From: JAKFDK01 sp036676195 | GTDB taxonomy: Bacteria; Bacillota; Sulfobacillia; Symbiobacteriales; ZC4RG38 | Direction: 5' to 3' | Assembly (NCBI GenBank): GCA_036676195.1 | Contig: JAKFDK010000120.1 | Coordinates: forward strand, 50,775-114,774 | DNA: 64,000 nucleotides | Part shown: one piece after another, positions 32,835 to 41,396 of the stretch | Numbering within the stretch: the first letter of the stretch is position 1 | Layout: the number at the start of each line of letters is the position of its first letter | Made by a program: the position numbers and the translations under genes | Notes under the pieces: model-generated | What the model was told of the DNA's origin: nothing | Database searches by the model: none | Seen by the model: only the letters and a program-made list of their open reading frames with translations

Positions 32835-33014
32835 CTATTTAACTTTCGGCCGACGCGCCTGGTCCATGGTTGCCTCATCGTTGTTGCGGGGAAACTCCCG
32901 GGGCCACCCGTCTTCATTCAGGATCGACTTGGCCGGCCGATCGGGAGCCGCCCGAATCAGCACATAGACCATAACGGCCGCAAGGATCAGGAACCACAGG
33001 GCAATGTGGAACAC
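32835..33014 (-). CDS. Tiny single-pass membrane protein (59 residues)
   Basis: A short gene easily missed by length cut-offs. It starts at GTG with AGGGGTG 7 nt upstream and encodes an N-terminal membrane helix (MFHIALWFLILAAVMVYVLI) and a polar tail (NEDGWPREFPRNNDE) ending in RRPKVK. It lies between the GH18 gene and the 90-residue gene in the same direction. The helix, ribosome site and position make it credible. The function is unknown, and spore-associated small membrane proteins are one option given the neighbours. Confidence 0.6.
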   Translation of the reverse strand: MFHIALWFLILAAVMVYVLIRAAPDRPAKSILNEDGWPREFPRNNDEATMDQARRPKVK

Positions 33015-33060
33015 CGGTGTTCACCCCTGTCCCGTGACTGATGGGGTTAGTATAACCGCA

Positions 33061-34209
33061 TTATTGCGGGTCGGAATGGAACCCGAACACCTGTGTCCAA
33101 TAGTCGTCGCTTTCAAATCCCAGTCGCCACAGGGCAATGCCCTTCAAATTATAGGATTGAGCTAATTTAAATTTGGCGGCCACGCTGCGTTCGTCGGGAA
33201 ACCAGACCGTACGCGGCTCCTCGCCCCCATAAGTGGCGACGTTCTCAGCCATATTTCCGTCCCACTTGATTTCAGCATTCATTTGTTTGAGGTGTTCCAG
33301 CATAGCCGGCCACCCCCTGGCCTTGGTACCACTTTGGCCCCAGTCGTAGCCGTAGCCGGGAATACCCAGCATGATTTTCCCCGCCGGTATGGTGTATACG
33401 GCGTAACGAACCACCTGCTCGGTCCAGGGCAGAGAGGCAACCGGCCCAGGCGGTCCACCCTTATAGTGCTGGTCGTAAGCCATGATATAAATCTGGTCAG
33501 CGGCCTCACCCAGGGCGGCATAGTCAAAGGCGCCGCTCCAGGTACTGCGGGGGTTGTCGGCGGTCTTGGCCGGTACCGCGATACTCAACGTCTTTCCCTT
33601 TTCCCGCAATGCCTGGCCCAGATCACGGATCATGGCCGTCAATTCGGCCCGCTGGCTGTTAGGGACAGCTTCAAAGTCCATTTGGGCTCCGGCGGCACCC
33701 CGTTGCTCTACTTTCGTAACAATGTTGCGGATGGCGGTGGCGCGGGCGGAAGGGTTAGACAGCAGGATCCGGACAGCATCGGCAGAAAACTTTCCATCAA
33801 CAATGTTGGCAAACAGGAGGATGGTCTTCTCGCCGCGGATAATTCCCCTGAGCACATCCGGGTCAGCGCCGGACAGGCTGCCATCGGGACCTACACCATA
33901 AGAGAAGGTAATCACCTGGTCCAGATTCACAGCGCGGCTTTGCACGGCCCGTAACGATTTGCTGTCGTAGGGCACATAGTATCCGGCGACCCACGGGCCC
34001 GTCCCGGGGAGCGCCGTGTCGATCGGGCGGTTAAAGGCAGCGCGTAGCACAAGCGGATCCCAATAGGGCAATTCACGCTGGTTCAGGCCAAGTTGGTAGC
34101 CGGCTGCAGTGGCGCCCGCCAGCAGCACCAACAGAAGCGCCGCCAGAACTGGGCTGCGCCGGCGCTTGCGCAGGTACTCGGTCCGGGAACCGGAAATAGG
34201 CAGTGCCAA
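33061..34209 (-). CDS. Glycoside hydrolase family 18 protein, spore-cortex hydrolase type
   Basis: A 382-residue protein with an N-terminal membrane anchor (about 20-40) and a GH18 barrel from about 70. The catalytic strand reads GAQMDFEAVP, keeping the acid Glu of the DxxDxDxE-type motif in shortened form. YDQHYKGGPPGPVASLPW and GIALWRLGFE match the YaaH/SleL/YdhD spore germination group. Unlike SleL it has no LysM repeats, so it is held by its membrane helix instead. The likely role is N-acetylglucosaminidase action on cortex peptidoglycan. The TTG start has GGTGAG upstream. Confidence 0.9.
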   Translation of the reverse strand: MALPISGSRTEYLRKRRRSPVLAALLLVLLAGATAAGYQLGLNQRELPYWDPLVLRAAFNRPIDTALPGTGPWVAGYYVPYDSKSLRAVQSRAVNLDQVITFSYGVGPDGSLSGADPDVLRGIIRGEKTILLFANIVDGKFSADAVRILLSNPSARATAIRNIVTKVEQRGAAGAQMDFEAVPNSQRAELTAMIRDLGQALREKGKTLSIAVPAKTADNPRSTWSGAFDYAALGEAADQIYIMAYDQHYKGGPPGPVASLPWTEQVVRYAVYTIPAGKIMLGIPGYGYDWGQSGTKARGWPAMLEHLKQMNAEIKWDGNMAENVATYGGEEPRTVWFPDERSVAAKFKLAQSYNLKGIALWRLGFESDDYWTQVFGFHSDPQ

Positions 34210-34335
34210 AGGTACTCACCCCAGCCTAAAATATTCACAGGCTGAAAGTTCGCCCCCTGACGCGCCCCTCCTGCTACAGGCAGACAGCAGAAAAAAGCTC
34301 CAGCCCGTGACTGGACTGGAACTTCTGTGATCACG

Positions 34336-34662
34336 CTAGCGCAATTCCGTGGGCACCACCGCGTCGATGAGACCAATCACGAAGGCGCCGAGCAATGCTC
34401 CCACTATGGAAACCCGCATGCCCGCGATCAGGAACTGTGCGAGGTAGATGACTGTCGCAGCCACCAGGAAACCGACAACCCCCCGGCCCTGGGGGGAAAT
34501 TCCACGTCCAAAGGCCCGTTCAGTCAGCCAGCCGATGGCGGCGATGGCAACTGCTGCCCATAAAGCCGTCATGAATCCGGCGATGTGCATGCCCGGCACC
34601 AACCAGGCCACCAGCACCAGTACCAGTGCTGAAATAACAAAACGTACGATGGCTCTGAGCAT
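34336..34662 (-). CDS. Phage-holin-family IV (4-TM) membrane protein
   Basis: A 108-residue protein made almost entirely of four membrane helices, starting MLRAIVRFVISALVLVLVAWLVPGM. It matches the 'phage holin family / mycobacterial 4TM' pattern that is common in Firmicutes chromosomes and usually not phage linked. Function is unknown. It lies between the GH18 gene and rpsT, on the minus strand, with about 120 nt to the divergent rpsT. Confidence 0.82.
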   Translation of the reverse strand: MLRAIVRFVISALVLVLVAWLVPGMHIAGFMTALWAAVAIAAIGWLTERAFGRGISPQGRGVVGFLVAATVIYLAQFLIAGMRVSIVGALLGAFVIGLIDAVVPTELR

Positions 34663-34731
34663 TCTCGTTCACCCCCTGCGCAGGTACCGCTAGTGTCCGC
34701 AATCTGGACCCGTCTATGCAAACGGATTTAC

Positions 34732-34760
34732 TTGCATGGCGGCACCACGCGTGCTAATAT
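34732..34760 (+). promoter_or_regulatory. Promoter of rpsT
   Basis: Plus-strand TTGCAT (34732-34737), 17-nt spacer, TAATAT (34755-34760). The start codon is only 22 nt further, so the leader is very short. Confidence 0.8.
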
Positions 34761-34781
34761 ATCCGAGTGGAGGTGAGGTAG

Positions 34782-35054
34782 GTGGCTAACACAAAGTCTG
34801 CCCGTAAGGCTGCAAAGAAGGCGGCTGTCCGTACGCTGCGCAATAAGATGTGGAAGTCTGTGGTAAAGACTGCAATTCGTAAGGTGCGGGAGGCCGCGAC
34901 TGCGAACAGTGCAGCCGGTGGGCAGGAACTTCTGAGCAAGGCCTTCCGGATTATTGATAAGGCTGCTGCTAAGGGGATTCTGCACGCTAACAACGCCGCC
35001 CGTAAAAAGGCCCGGCTGTCCAAGAGGCTCGCCAGTATGTCGAAGCCGGCGTAA
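34782..35054 (+). CDS. rpsT: 30S ribosomal protein S20
   Basis: Small-subunit protein binding the 5' domain of 16S rRNA. It has 90 residues, Lys/Arg/Ala rich, with the usual ANTKSARKAAKK start and an RKKARLSKRLA end. The GTG start is preceded by GGAGGTGAGG. It is a single-gene plus-strand unit, divergent from the holin-like gene and convergent with holA, its usual neighbour in Firmicutes. Confidence 0.99.
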   Translation: MANTKSARKAAKKAAVRTLRNKMWKSVVKTAIRKVREAATANSAAGGQELLSKAFRIIDKAAAKGILHANNAARKKARLSKRLASMSKPA

Positions 35055-35082
35055 ATGCCTCACCTAATTGCATAATGGATGC

Positions 35083-35131
35083 AAACCCTTGCTGCCACCT
35101 GAAACCCGGTTGGTTATGGCAGGGGTTTTTT
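35083..35131 (+). terminator. Terminator of rpsT
   Basis: An AAACCC...GGGTTT stem with an inner GCCA/TGGC pair (35083-35131), ending in TTTTTT on the plus strand. Confidence 0.8.
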
Positions 35132-35145
35132 GCCTGCTTGCTTGC

Positions 35146-35181
35146 AAAACCGGCCCGGCGCCCAGGCGCCGGGCCGGTTTT
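35146..35181. terminator. Bidirectional terminator between rpsT and holA
   Basis: A perfect 17-bp stem (35146-35162 with 35165-35181), flanked by AAAA/TTTT so that it ends transcription from both sides. It mainly serves holA on the minus strand and backs up the rpsT terminator. Confidence 0.93.
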
Positions 35182-35193
35182 GTTTCAGGTGCG

Positions 35194-36270
35194 TCACACG
35201 GCATTTGCATTGCCGCCGGCCAAATCCACCAGGAGTGTTTCCATGATCAGCCATTCCTCGCTCTGGCTGCCGCCCTTGAGGGCAAGGTCGGTTTCCAGCA
35301 GCCGTTCCATGGCCCCGATCAATTGCTCCCGCCGGTAGCGGCGGGCTTGCTTCATGAGTTTTTCCCAGTAGAATGGTTTCTGCCCCTTGCTCTGGGCCAC
35401 CTGATACGCATTCTGGCCCTTGCGGGCCAGGGCACTGGCCTCAACCAACCGCCGAAAATGGCCCGAAATGGCTGCCAGCAACTTCAGAGGGTGGTCCCCC
35501 TGGTTAAGCATGACCCGTAGGTGCCGGATCGCTTCCCAGGTCTGTCCTTCGGATAGGGCGTCAGTCAGTGCAAAAATCTGAGCCTGGGACAGGCCGGACA
35601 CGGCCTGCTGCACCATGCTCTCGGTGATTTCCGGTTCATTGCCCGCAAACAACATGAGCTTCTCGATTTCAGTGGCCAATGACCGCAGGTCTGTGCCGGC
35701 TTTTTCGACCAGCAGGGCACAGGCTGCGTGCCCCATGTTCTTACCGGCATGGGTCTTGGCCCGCACCTGCACCCATGCCGCCGCCTCGGCCTCGCGCAAC
35801 GGGCGGCATTCCACATCTGCTCCCATGCCTATAGCCTGTTTGCTTAATTTGCGCCGCTTATCCAATTCTCTGGTGGCAGCAACGATCACCAGGCATGTGG
35901 AAGGAACCGGCCGCTGCAGGTAAGCCAGCAGTTCTTCCTCCTGGCCCCCGCTCGGCTCCTCCGACTGCGCCCCTTCAGGTTCTTCACTGCGGCTGCCCCG
36001 CCCGGCCGAAAACAGCGGGCACTGACGCATAACCACCAGGCGGCATTGACCCATGAACGGCTGGGTTCGGGCTACTCCGGTGGCCTGCTGTACCTGGTTG
36101 GGCCCCGCGTCAACCGTATGATAGTTGAACGCCTCCGTCTCGGGCTGAACCAGACGCTCCTGCAAGGCAGCCAGGATCTCGCTCTCCAGAAAGGGCTCAC
36201 CGCCGTATAACAAGTAAACGGGGCGAAACCTGCCTTCCCGGACCTCCTTGAGTACCTCCATGTAGTTCAA
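35194..36270 (-). CDS. holA: DNA polymerase III delta subunit
   Basis: Clamp-loader subunit that opens the sliding clamp. About 358 residues, with YLLYGGEPFLESE near the N-terminus, an AAA+-like fold and the C-terminal collar domain. A low-complexity insertion rich in SEEP (about 95-115) is unusual. The preferred start is a TTG at 36270, because GGGAGTGAG lies 6 nt upstream. The ATG three codons later would be 15 nt away. A much longer in-frame extension overlaps the divergent gene and is rejected. It sits between comEC and rpsT, as in Bacillus. Confidence 0.93.
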   Translation of the reverse strand: MNYMEVLKEVREGRFRPVYLLYGGEPFLESEILAALQERLVQPETEAFNYHTVDAGPNQVQQATGVARTQPFMGQCRLVVMRQCPLFSAGRGSRSEEPEGAQSEEPSGGQEEELLAYLQRPVPSTCLVIVAATRELDKRRKLSKQAIGMGADVECRPLREAEAAAWVQVRAKTHAGKNMGHAACALLVEKAGTDLRSLATEIEKLMLFAGNEPEITESMVQQAVSGLSQAQIFALTDALSEGQTWEAIRHLRVMLNQGDHPLKLLAAISGHFRRLVEASALARKGQNAYQVAQSKGQKPFYWEKLMKQARRYRREQLIGAMERLLETDLALKGGSQSEEWLIMETLLVDLAGGNANAV

Positions 36271-36419
36271 ATCCCGCTCACTCCCGGTACAACTCGTCAA
36301 CGCGTAGAAGTTCGGTCCATACACGAAAGCATCCTGCCCGCCCGCGGAGGAACGGGTGCCCTTGACAATGAATTTAATGGGGGACGATCGCGGTCCGGGA
36401 ACGATCTGGAGGCGAACTT

Positions 36420-38144
36420 GTGAAGCGGGCACCTGCAATCTTACTCCTGCTGTTGGTGGGATTGGCCGCCGGTCGCGGCGCTCTGGTGCTGGCGGAAGTC
36501 GGTTATGACCGGCTGATCCGGTACCAGGGTATCCCCACTGCGTCTGCCCCGCCCGCCGGCGGCACAACCGGACAGGCAGCCCAGGCACCTGCCCCCGTAG
36601 CCGGGCGACCTGCCACCCCTTCGGTACCGCCAGGTCCCAGGGTCATTCTGATCCTGGTGGACGGGCTGCAGGCCCGCGACGCGTCCCGCCTGCCTGCACT
36701 GGCTCACCTGGCCCGTGAAGGCGCCAGTTTTTCGGTTGCACCCATGCCGCCAGCCTGGCCTGCACCGGCCTGGGCTACCGCCCTGACCGGACGCCAGGCG
36801 GCGGGCCACGGCCTGCTACTTGCCGCCGAGTACCGTCCCCCTGGTCAGCCAGGCCTGCTGCAGGCCCTGCGCCAACACCGCCTGACGGTATCCGCCGCCG
36901 GCAGCCAGGGTTTCCTTAAACTCGTCCGACCCTGGCTGGATAAGTCGGCGTTCGAGATTCCCTCCGGGTGGGAAGGAACCGGCACGCCGCTGTTGGCCGC
37001 CAGCCAGTCTGCTCTGACCGCGGGAGCTGACCTGACGATCCTGCACCTGGAGGGGCTGCACGCCGTAGCCCACCGGCCGGAGCAAACCACTTTGCCGCCG
37101 GTACTGTGGGACGAGGCCCTGGCGTGGACGGATGCCCGGTTAGCCTTAATGCTGCAGGGGGCGGACCTGACCCGTTCCACTGTGGTCGTGGCCGGAACTT
37201 ATGCAGCCGGGCCCGCGGGGGCGCACCAACCGGGCGCGACCACTGCACTCGTGTTCGCCGGCGCCGGCGTTGCTCCCGGCATACCGCCGGGCACCCCCGC
37301 CGCTGCCGTTGACCTGGCGCCTACCCTGGGTGTCTTGTTGGGTGTGCCGCCGTTTGCGACCGACGGGAGCCCGCTCTGGTCCGCCCTTACCCCCGACCGG
37401 CATACGGAGCGTGCGGTCTGGGAGGAACTGGCCCGGCAGGCTCATGCCGTACCCGTCGGGGATCTGCGCAGCCGCCTGATCCGCTGGTGGGAGCAGGTAC
37501 GGCCGCAGGCCGCCTGGGTTGGTGGCATTGCCCTTGTTCTGCTTGTTTATGTGGCCATCGCCCTGAGCCGTCCTTTAAGAGGCCCGCTGTTGCTGGGATT
37601 GCTGGTATATGGCGTCGCGTACCACTTGCTGTTCTTCGCCATGGGCGGGCAGTTCTCCGCCCAGTTGCCCCACCTTGAGGAACCGGGCCCTGCTTTCCGG
37701 ACCGCCCGCCTGCTGCAGACGGCCGGAGCTATGCTCCCGGCTGCGATTGCGGTGGGGTGGGTACAGGGGCGTCGGGGCAACCGGCGGCCCGGCCACGCTG
37801 CCGTGGCCGCATTGCACACCAACCTGGTGATCCTGTCCCTGCTGACCCTGCAGGTGCTGGGATTACTGCTTTGGACCGGCTGGGGCGAGCATTCCCGCTG
37901 GCCCGGTGCCGGTTGGACGGTCAAATTCTTTCTGGATGCGGCCCAAGGCATGATTTTGGGTTTCGGGGCGCCGGTGTGGGCGCTGGTCGCCGGTGTCACG
38001 GCTGCCTTTTCACGGGCTCTGGCCGGGCCTCAACCTGACCCTGTTCCACCGCCCGCAGCGCCGCACCCGGCGACTGGGTCTGCCAGGCGCCGGCCGGTTC
38101 CCCGCAGTGGCAACCTCCGCCCCCTCCGCCACACTCGGCGATAG
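36420..38144 (+). CDS. Alkaline-phosphatase-superfamily membrane protein, probably non-catalytic
   Basis: A 574-residue protein with an N-terminal signal/anchor (about 3-25), a Pro/Ala linker, an extracytoplasmic phosphodiesterase-like domain (about 73-330, ILILVDGL then TALTG) and four or five C-terminal membrane helices (about 362-525). In active members the nucleophile Ser/Thr lies in a PSxTxP-type segment before the TG. Here that stretch reads PPAWPAPAWATALTG, without a clear Ser/Thr at that point. The GTG start has GGAGGCGAA upstream. It is divergent from holA, and its stop lies 5 nt from that of convergent comEC. Function is unknown. Confidence 0.75.
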   Translation: MKRAPAILLLLLVGLAAGRGALVLAEVGYDRLIRYQGIPTASAPPAGGTTGQAAQAPAPVAGRPATPSVPPGPRVILILVDGLQARDASRLPALAHLAREGASFSVAPMPPAWPAPAWATALTGRQAAGHGLLLAAEYRPPGQPGLLQALRQHRLTVSAAGSQGFLKLVRPWLDKSAFEIPSGWEGTGTPLLAASQSALTAGADLTILHLEGLHAVAHRPEQTTLPPVLWDEALAWTDARLALMLQGADLTRSTVVVAGTYAAGPAGAHQPGATTALVFAGAGVAPGIPPGTPAAAVDLAPTLGVLLGVPPFATDGSPLWSALTPDRHTERAVWEELARQAHAVPVGDLRSRLIRWWEQVRPQAAWVGGIALVLLVYVAIALSRPLRGPLLLGLLVYGVAYHLLFFAMGGQFSAQLPHLEEPGPAFRTARLLQTAGAMLPAAIAVGWVQGRRGNRRPGHAAVAALHTNLVILSLLTLQVLGLLLWTGWGEHSRWPGAGWTVKFFLDAAQGMILGFGAPVWALVAGVTAAFSRALAGPQPDPVPPPAAPHPATGSARRRPVPRSGNLRPLRHTRR

Positions 38145-38149
38145 CTGGT

Positions 38150-40234
38150 TCACCATGCCCCGAACCACCGGCCGACAGCCTCCGGCCAGGGTCGTCGGGT
38201 TACCCTGGTGTATAGCACGTGCCCATCGGAGGAGACCGTAACCTGCCCATGGCGGTCAGTGCGCAATACAGTGATCCCGGCCTGCCGCAAGCCCGCTGTG
38301 ACCTCCGGCCGGGGGGCGGCGGCAAAAACGACCACCTGTGGCCGGACTGCTGCCAGTAACTCGGGCACAGGTGCCGGTGGCGCCAGGAAGACCGTCGCCC
38401 GCAACGGCTGAGGGTTGCCCAGCAGTGCCCGCTGTTCTCGGCTATCCAGGGCACCCATAAGCAAGAATACGGTATCGCCGTGCTCGGCCCGCCAAACCCC
38501 CGCCCGCATGCCAACGATGCCGGGCGGGGGTTGGCGGGCCGCCTGTACAGGCAGCCGTAACCCATCCGGCAGTTGCACCTCGGTTTCCCCACCGGCAACG
38601 GCGAGCAGGGCTAACTGCGCGTCAGGCAGGGCATCATCGTATTCAGCACGGGGGACCCGGAACACGGCCACTGTCAGCATAAGCAGGGCCAGTCCGGCTG
38701 CGACCACCCGGGGGATCCCTATGATTCTCCGGGCCCACCGGGACAAACGAATCAGGTGCCCGCACCACAAGGGCCACCAGCGCCAGCAAGCCAGGGCGGC
38801 GTACCACGGCAGCGCCCAGACGACCGGGATCGCCCCCAGGGGCAGATAGGCCCCCGGAACCAACGACAGCCACTCCACCGGTTGCACGAGCCAGCGCAGG
38901 AGCAGGCTGCAGATGCCCAGCACCGGCGCTGCCGCCGCCGACCAGACCGCTCCCAACAGCATGGCACCCAGTCCCAGCGGAACCAACAGCACGAGCACCG
39001 GTGCCACCACCAGGTTGGCCAGGGGTGAGGCGACTGTAACATACCCAAAAGTGGCCCAGAGCAACGGCTCAACGGCCACGCCCGCCGCAACGGTGACCGC
39101 CAGGCCTATGGCGACCGGCCGCACCAACACTCGCTCCAGCGCTGTCTGTACCGGTCGGGAAAGGATCAAGATTCCCAGTGTAGCGGCAAACGAAAGCTGA
39201 AAACCAAGATCATATAACTGACCCGGAGCAGCCAGCAGGATCGCAATCCCGGCTGCAGCCAGGCTGTTGAAGGCGTCAGCCGGACGGTCCAGCGCCTCGC
39301 CGACCAGGGCCACCGCTGCCATGATGGCCGCCCTCGTGACCGGCGGCCCCGCGCCGGCCACCAGGCAGTACATCGCCACGACGGGCAGAGCCGCCAGGGA
39401 ACGCCCCCGCCGCGTCAGCCCCAATCTGGCCAGTACCCAGAGCAAAGGCATGATGACCAGGGCCACGTTCGCCCCGCTGGCAGCCAGAATGTGGTATACC
39501 CCGGTGACGCGAAAAGCTGTTTGCCACTCGACCGGGATCCCTTCCTTGGTGCCCAGCACCAGACCGGCGAGCAACGCCGCCTGGTCCGGAGCCAAAAAGG
39601 TGCGGGGAGCGGCCTCCAGGTACTGGCGAGTGCGCCTGGCCCATTTCCGCAATCCGGGTTCGCGGCCGGACCCAAAGCCCAAGGGCGGTTCCGGGGCGTC
39701 CAGGACCAGAAAGACGCCCCGGCGGGCCAGATATTCGCGGAAATCAAAGGTATCCCGAGGGCGGGGCCCGGCCGGCTCCACCAATACACCCACAACCCGG
39801 ATCCAATCGCCCTCTCGGGGCAAGCTGTCAGGCACCTGGCCGCCCGAGGATGGGTACCACGTTGTCCAGACCCGTCCGGAAACAGCTACCCAATCGCCAT
39901 CCGGCGGCCGCACCGCCGCCACCGTCAGGACTGCCCTCCAGTTACGCTGGTCCTGACGCACATCCAGCGCTGTCCCCATCAGTTCGGCCGGCCGGTCCAG
40001 CCACACCCCTAGTTCCCCCGGCCCCCCGTGCCGCAGGTGGCTGTACCGCCACGCCCCGGCGGCCAACAGCGCCAGGATCAACCATGGCCAGGATCTCCGG
40101 CGCCAGGCCACCATCGCTGCCAGGGCACCGCACAGCAACCCAAGGGGTAGGAGCGGATGCGGGCGCACCCAACCCGCCAATGTGATACCGGCAGCTACAG
40201 CCGCCGCCAGCCAGACCAGCGGACGCTGCCGCAC
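38150..40234 (-). CDS. comEC: ComEC/Rec2-family DNA-uptake channel with degenerate nuclease domain
   Basis: Membrane channel for single-stranded DNA in natural competence. 694 residues: an N-terminal DUF4131/OB-like part (about 1-190), the ComEC competence domain with many helices (about 200-490), and a C-terminal remnant of the metallo-beta-lactamase domain (about 525-694). In active ComEC that domain begins with DVGQGD and carries HxHxDH. Here the first reads AVAGGE and the histidine motif is absent, while the end (LLAAVRPQVVVFAA...VLRTDRHGQV) is kept. DNA degradation would need another nuclease. It follows the 40259-41356 gene by 24 nt in the comEA unit. Confidence 0.92.
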   Translation of the reverse strand: MRQRPLVWLAAAVAAGITLAGWVRPHPLLPLGLLCGALAAMVAWRRRSWPWLILALLAAGAWRYSHLRHGGPGELGVWLDRPAELMGTALDVRQDQRNWRAVLTVAAVRPPDGDWVAVSGRVWTTWYPSSGGQVPDSLPREGDWIRVVGVLVEPAGPRPRDTFDFREYLARRGVFLVLDAPEPPLGFGSGREPGLRKWARRTRQYLEAAPRTFLAPDQAALLAGLVLGTKEGIPVEWQTAFRVTGVYHILAASGANVALVIMPLLWVLARLGLTRRGRSLAALPVVAMYCLVAGAGPPVTRAAIMAAVALVGEALDRPADAFNSLAAAGIAILLAAPGQLYDLGFQLSFAATLGILILSRPVQTALERVLVRPVAIGLAVTVAAGVAVEPLLWATFGYVTVASPLANLVVAPVLVLLVPLGLGAMLLGAVWSAAAAPVLGICSLLLRWLVQPVEWLSLVPGAYLPLGAIPVVWALPWYAALACWRWWPLWCGHLIRLSRWARRIIGIPRVVAAGLALLMLTVAVFRVPRAEYDDALPDAQLALLAVAGGETEVQLPDGLRLPVQAARQPPPGIVGMRAGVWRAEHGDTVFLLMGALDSREQRALLGNPQPLRATVFLAPPAPVPELLAAVRPQVVVFAAAPRPEVTAGLRQAGITVLRTDRHGQVTVSSDGHVLYTRVTRRPWPEAVGRWFGAW

Positions 40235-40258
40235 AGATCCACCTCCCGGTGGCGGAAT

Positions 40259-41356
40259 TCACCCCAAACCCGATCCTGACCAAAGGGACAGATCCCCGGC
40301 CAGCCGGGCCAGCAAAGCCAGACTGAACTCCGTTTCCAGAGTGCGACGACCTCTGCCCAGCACATGCACAGATGCCGCGTCCAGATCCCCTTGTCCGGCC
40401 CGTACAGACGCCAGGAACGACCGCAACTGCTCCTGACCATAGTGGTCGCGCAGGTACATCAGAAAGGCAGGACCATAGTCGGCCTTTCGCCAATCGCCGG
40501 TCTCTGCCGAGTCGGTGGCTTTCCGCCGACTCATCACGCGCCCGGCCCGCGCCAGCATGGCTGTGCGAGCGCCGGCCGGTATATACGGCTCCGTAGCCAG
40601 GTAGGTCACCCCGCTGGCAAGCCACTCGGCCACAAACGGCCCGGCCATGACACGGGCCAGTTCCACCGCCAGTTTCTGCTGGAGCAGGGCCGGTGAATCC
40701 ATGGGGCCGACGTACACCGCATCCGCATCTTGTGCTGCCCCACTGAGGGCCGCAACACCAGTCTTGAACCGGGCCAAGTCAAACTGACTGGAGAAAACGT
40801 ACAGCCGCACCACGGGTGGCTGCACCGCCGGGTCGAGGAGTAACTCGGCCAGGCGCCAGTACTCCTGCTCCAAAGTTGCCACCGACGGCGCAGCCGGACC
40901 GGCCGGGGAGGTAAACAACAGTACCTGGCCGCTCCGGGCCACCTGCCAGGGTTCCTGTCCAGGTCGTTCCTCCAGCAGGAAGTCGCCCGTCGCCAGTTGG
41001 CGGCGCCCCCCCTCGGGGAAACAGGCGAGCCATTGCCAGTCCACCAGCGCAGCCGGCCATAACCGGGCCAACTCGGGTTCAATCCGGGCCGCCGGTACCG
41101 CTCCGCTCGGGGAACGGCGGAATTCCACTTCAGACCAGCCTTGGTGATTGATCCGGTAGCGAAACAGGACACTGCTGGCCCCCGCCGGCCATCCCTGCAG
41201 CCTGAGGGGCTGTCCGGGGTCGAACACGACGCCGGAGGAGTCCGGTGGTCGTGGCCGACTGCCCGTACACCCCAGTGCGCCGACAACCGCGATCAGACAG
41301 ACAATACCAATCAGGAACGGGCGCACGCGTATCCACCTCGGTCTGTGGCCCTGCAC
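40259..41356 (-). CDS. Lipoprotein of unknown function, possibly degenerate gluzincin
   Basis: A 365-residue protein. The N-terminal hydrophobic segment ends in a possible lipobox GALGC (about 26-30). A beta-rich N-terminal half is followed by an all-helical part whose segment LAVELARVMAGPFVAEWLASGVTYLATE (in part) recalls the helix-loop of 'MA-like' gluzincin peptidases, but the zinc histidines of HExxH are missing. So it is either a pseudo-peptidase or only a look-alike. It lies between comEA and comEC, the place of comEB in Bacillus, but it is not a dCMP deaminase. A role in DNA uptake is inferred only from position. Confidence 0.65.
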   Translation of the reverse strand: MQGHRPRWIRVRPFLIGIVCLIAVVGALGCTGSRPRPPDSSGVVFDPGQPLRLQGWPAGASSVLFRYRINHQGWSEVEFRRSPSGAVPAARIEPELARLWPAALVDWQWLACFPEGGRRQLATGDFLLEERPGQEPWQVARSGQVLLFTSPAGPAAPSVATLEQEYWRLAELLLDPAVQPPVVRLYVFSSQFDLARFKTGVAALSGAAQDADAVYVGPMDSPALLQQKLAVELARVMAGPFVAEWLASGVTYLATEPYIPAGARTAMLARAGRVMSRRKATDSAETGDWRKADYGPAFLMYLRDHYGQEQLRSFLASVRAGQGDLDAASVHVLGRGRRTLETEFSLALLARLAGDLSLWSGSGLG

Positions 41357-41396
41357 TTGGCTCCGGTTTCTCCGGCTGCTCCCCAGGACTCTGTCC

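Noticed and set aside
34336..34662. Prophage remnant because of a holin-like gene
   Set aside because: This four-helix family is common in bacterial chromosomes, and no other phage gene, integrase or attachment site is nearby.
34728..35063. Minus-strand frames opposite rpsT
   Set aside because: Mirror of the S20 gene; Leu/Arg/Ala-rich without a family match.
35194..36588. 464-residue version of holA
   Set aside because: The extra N-terminus overlaps the divergent gene's start and lacks any ribosome site or family match.
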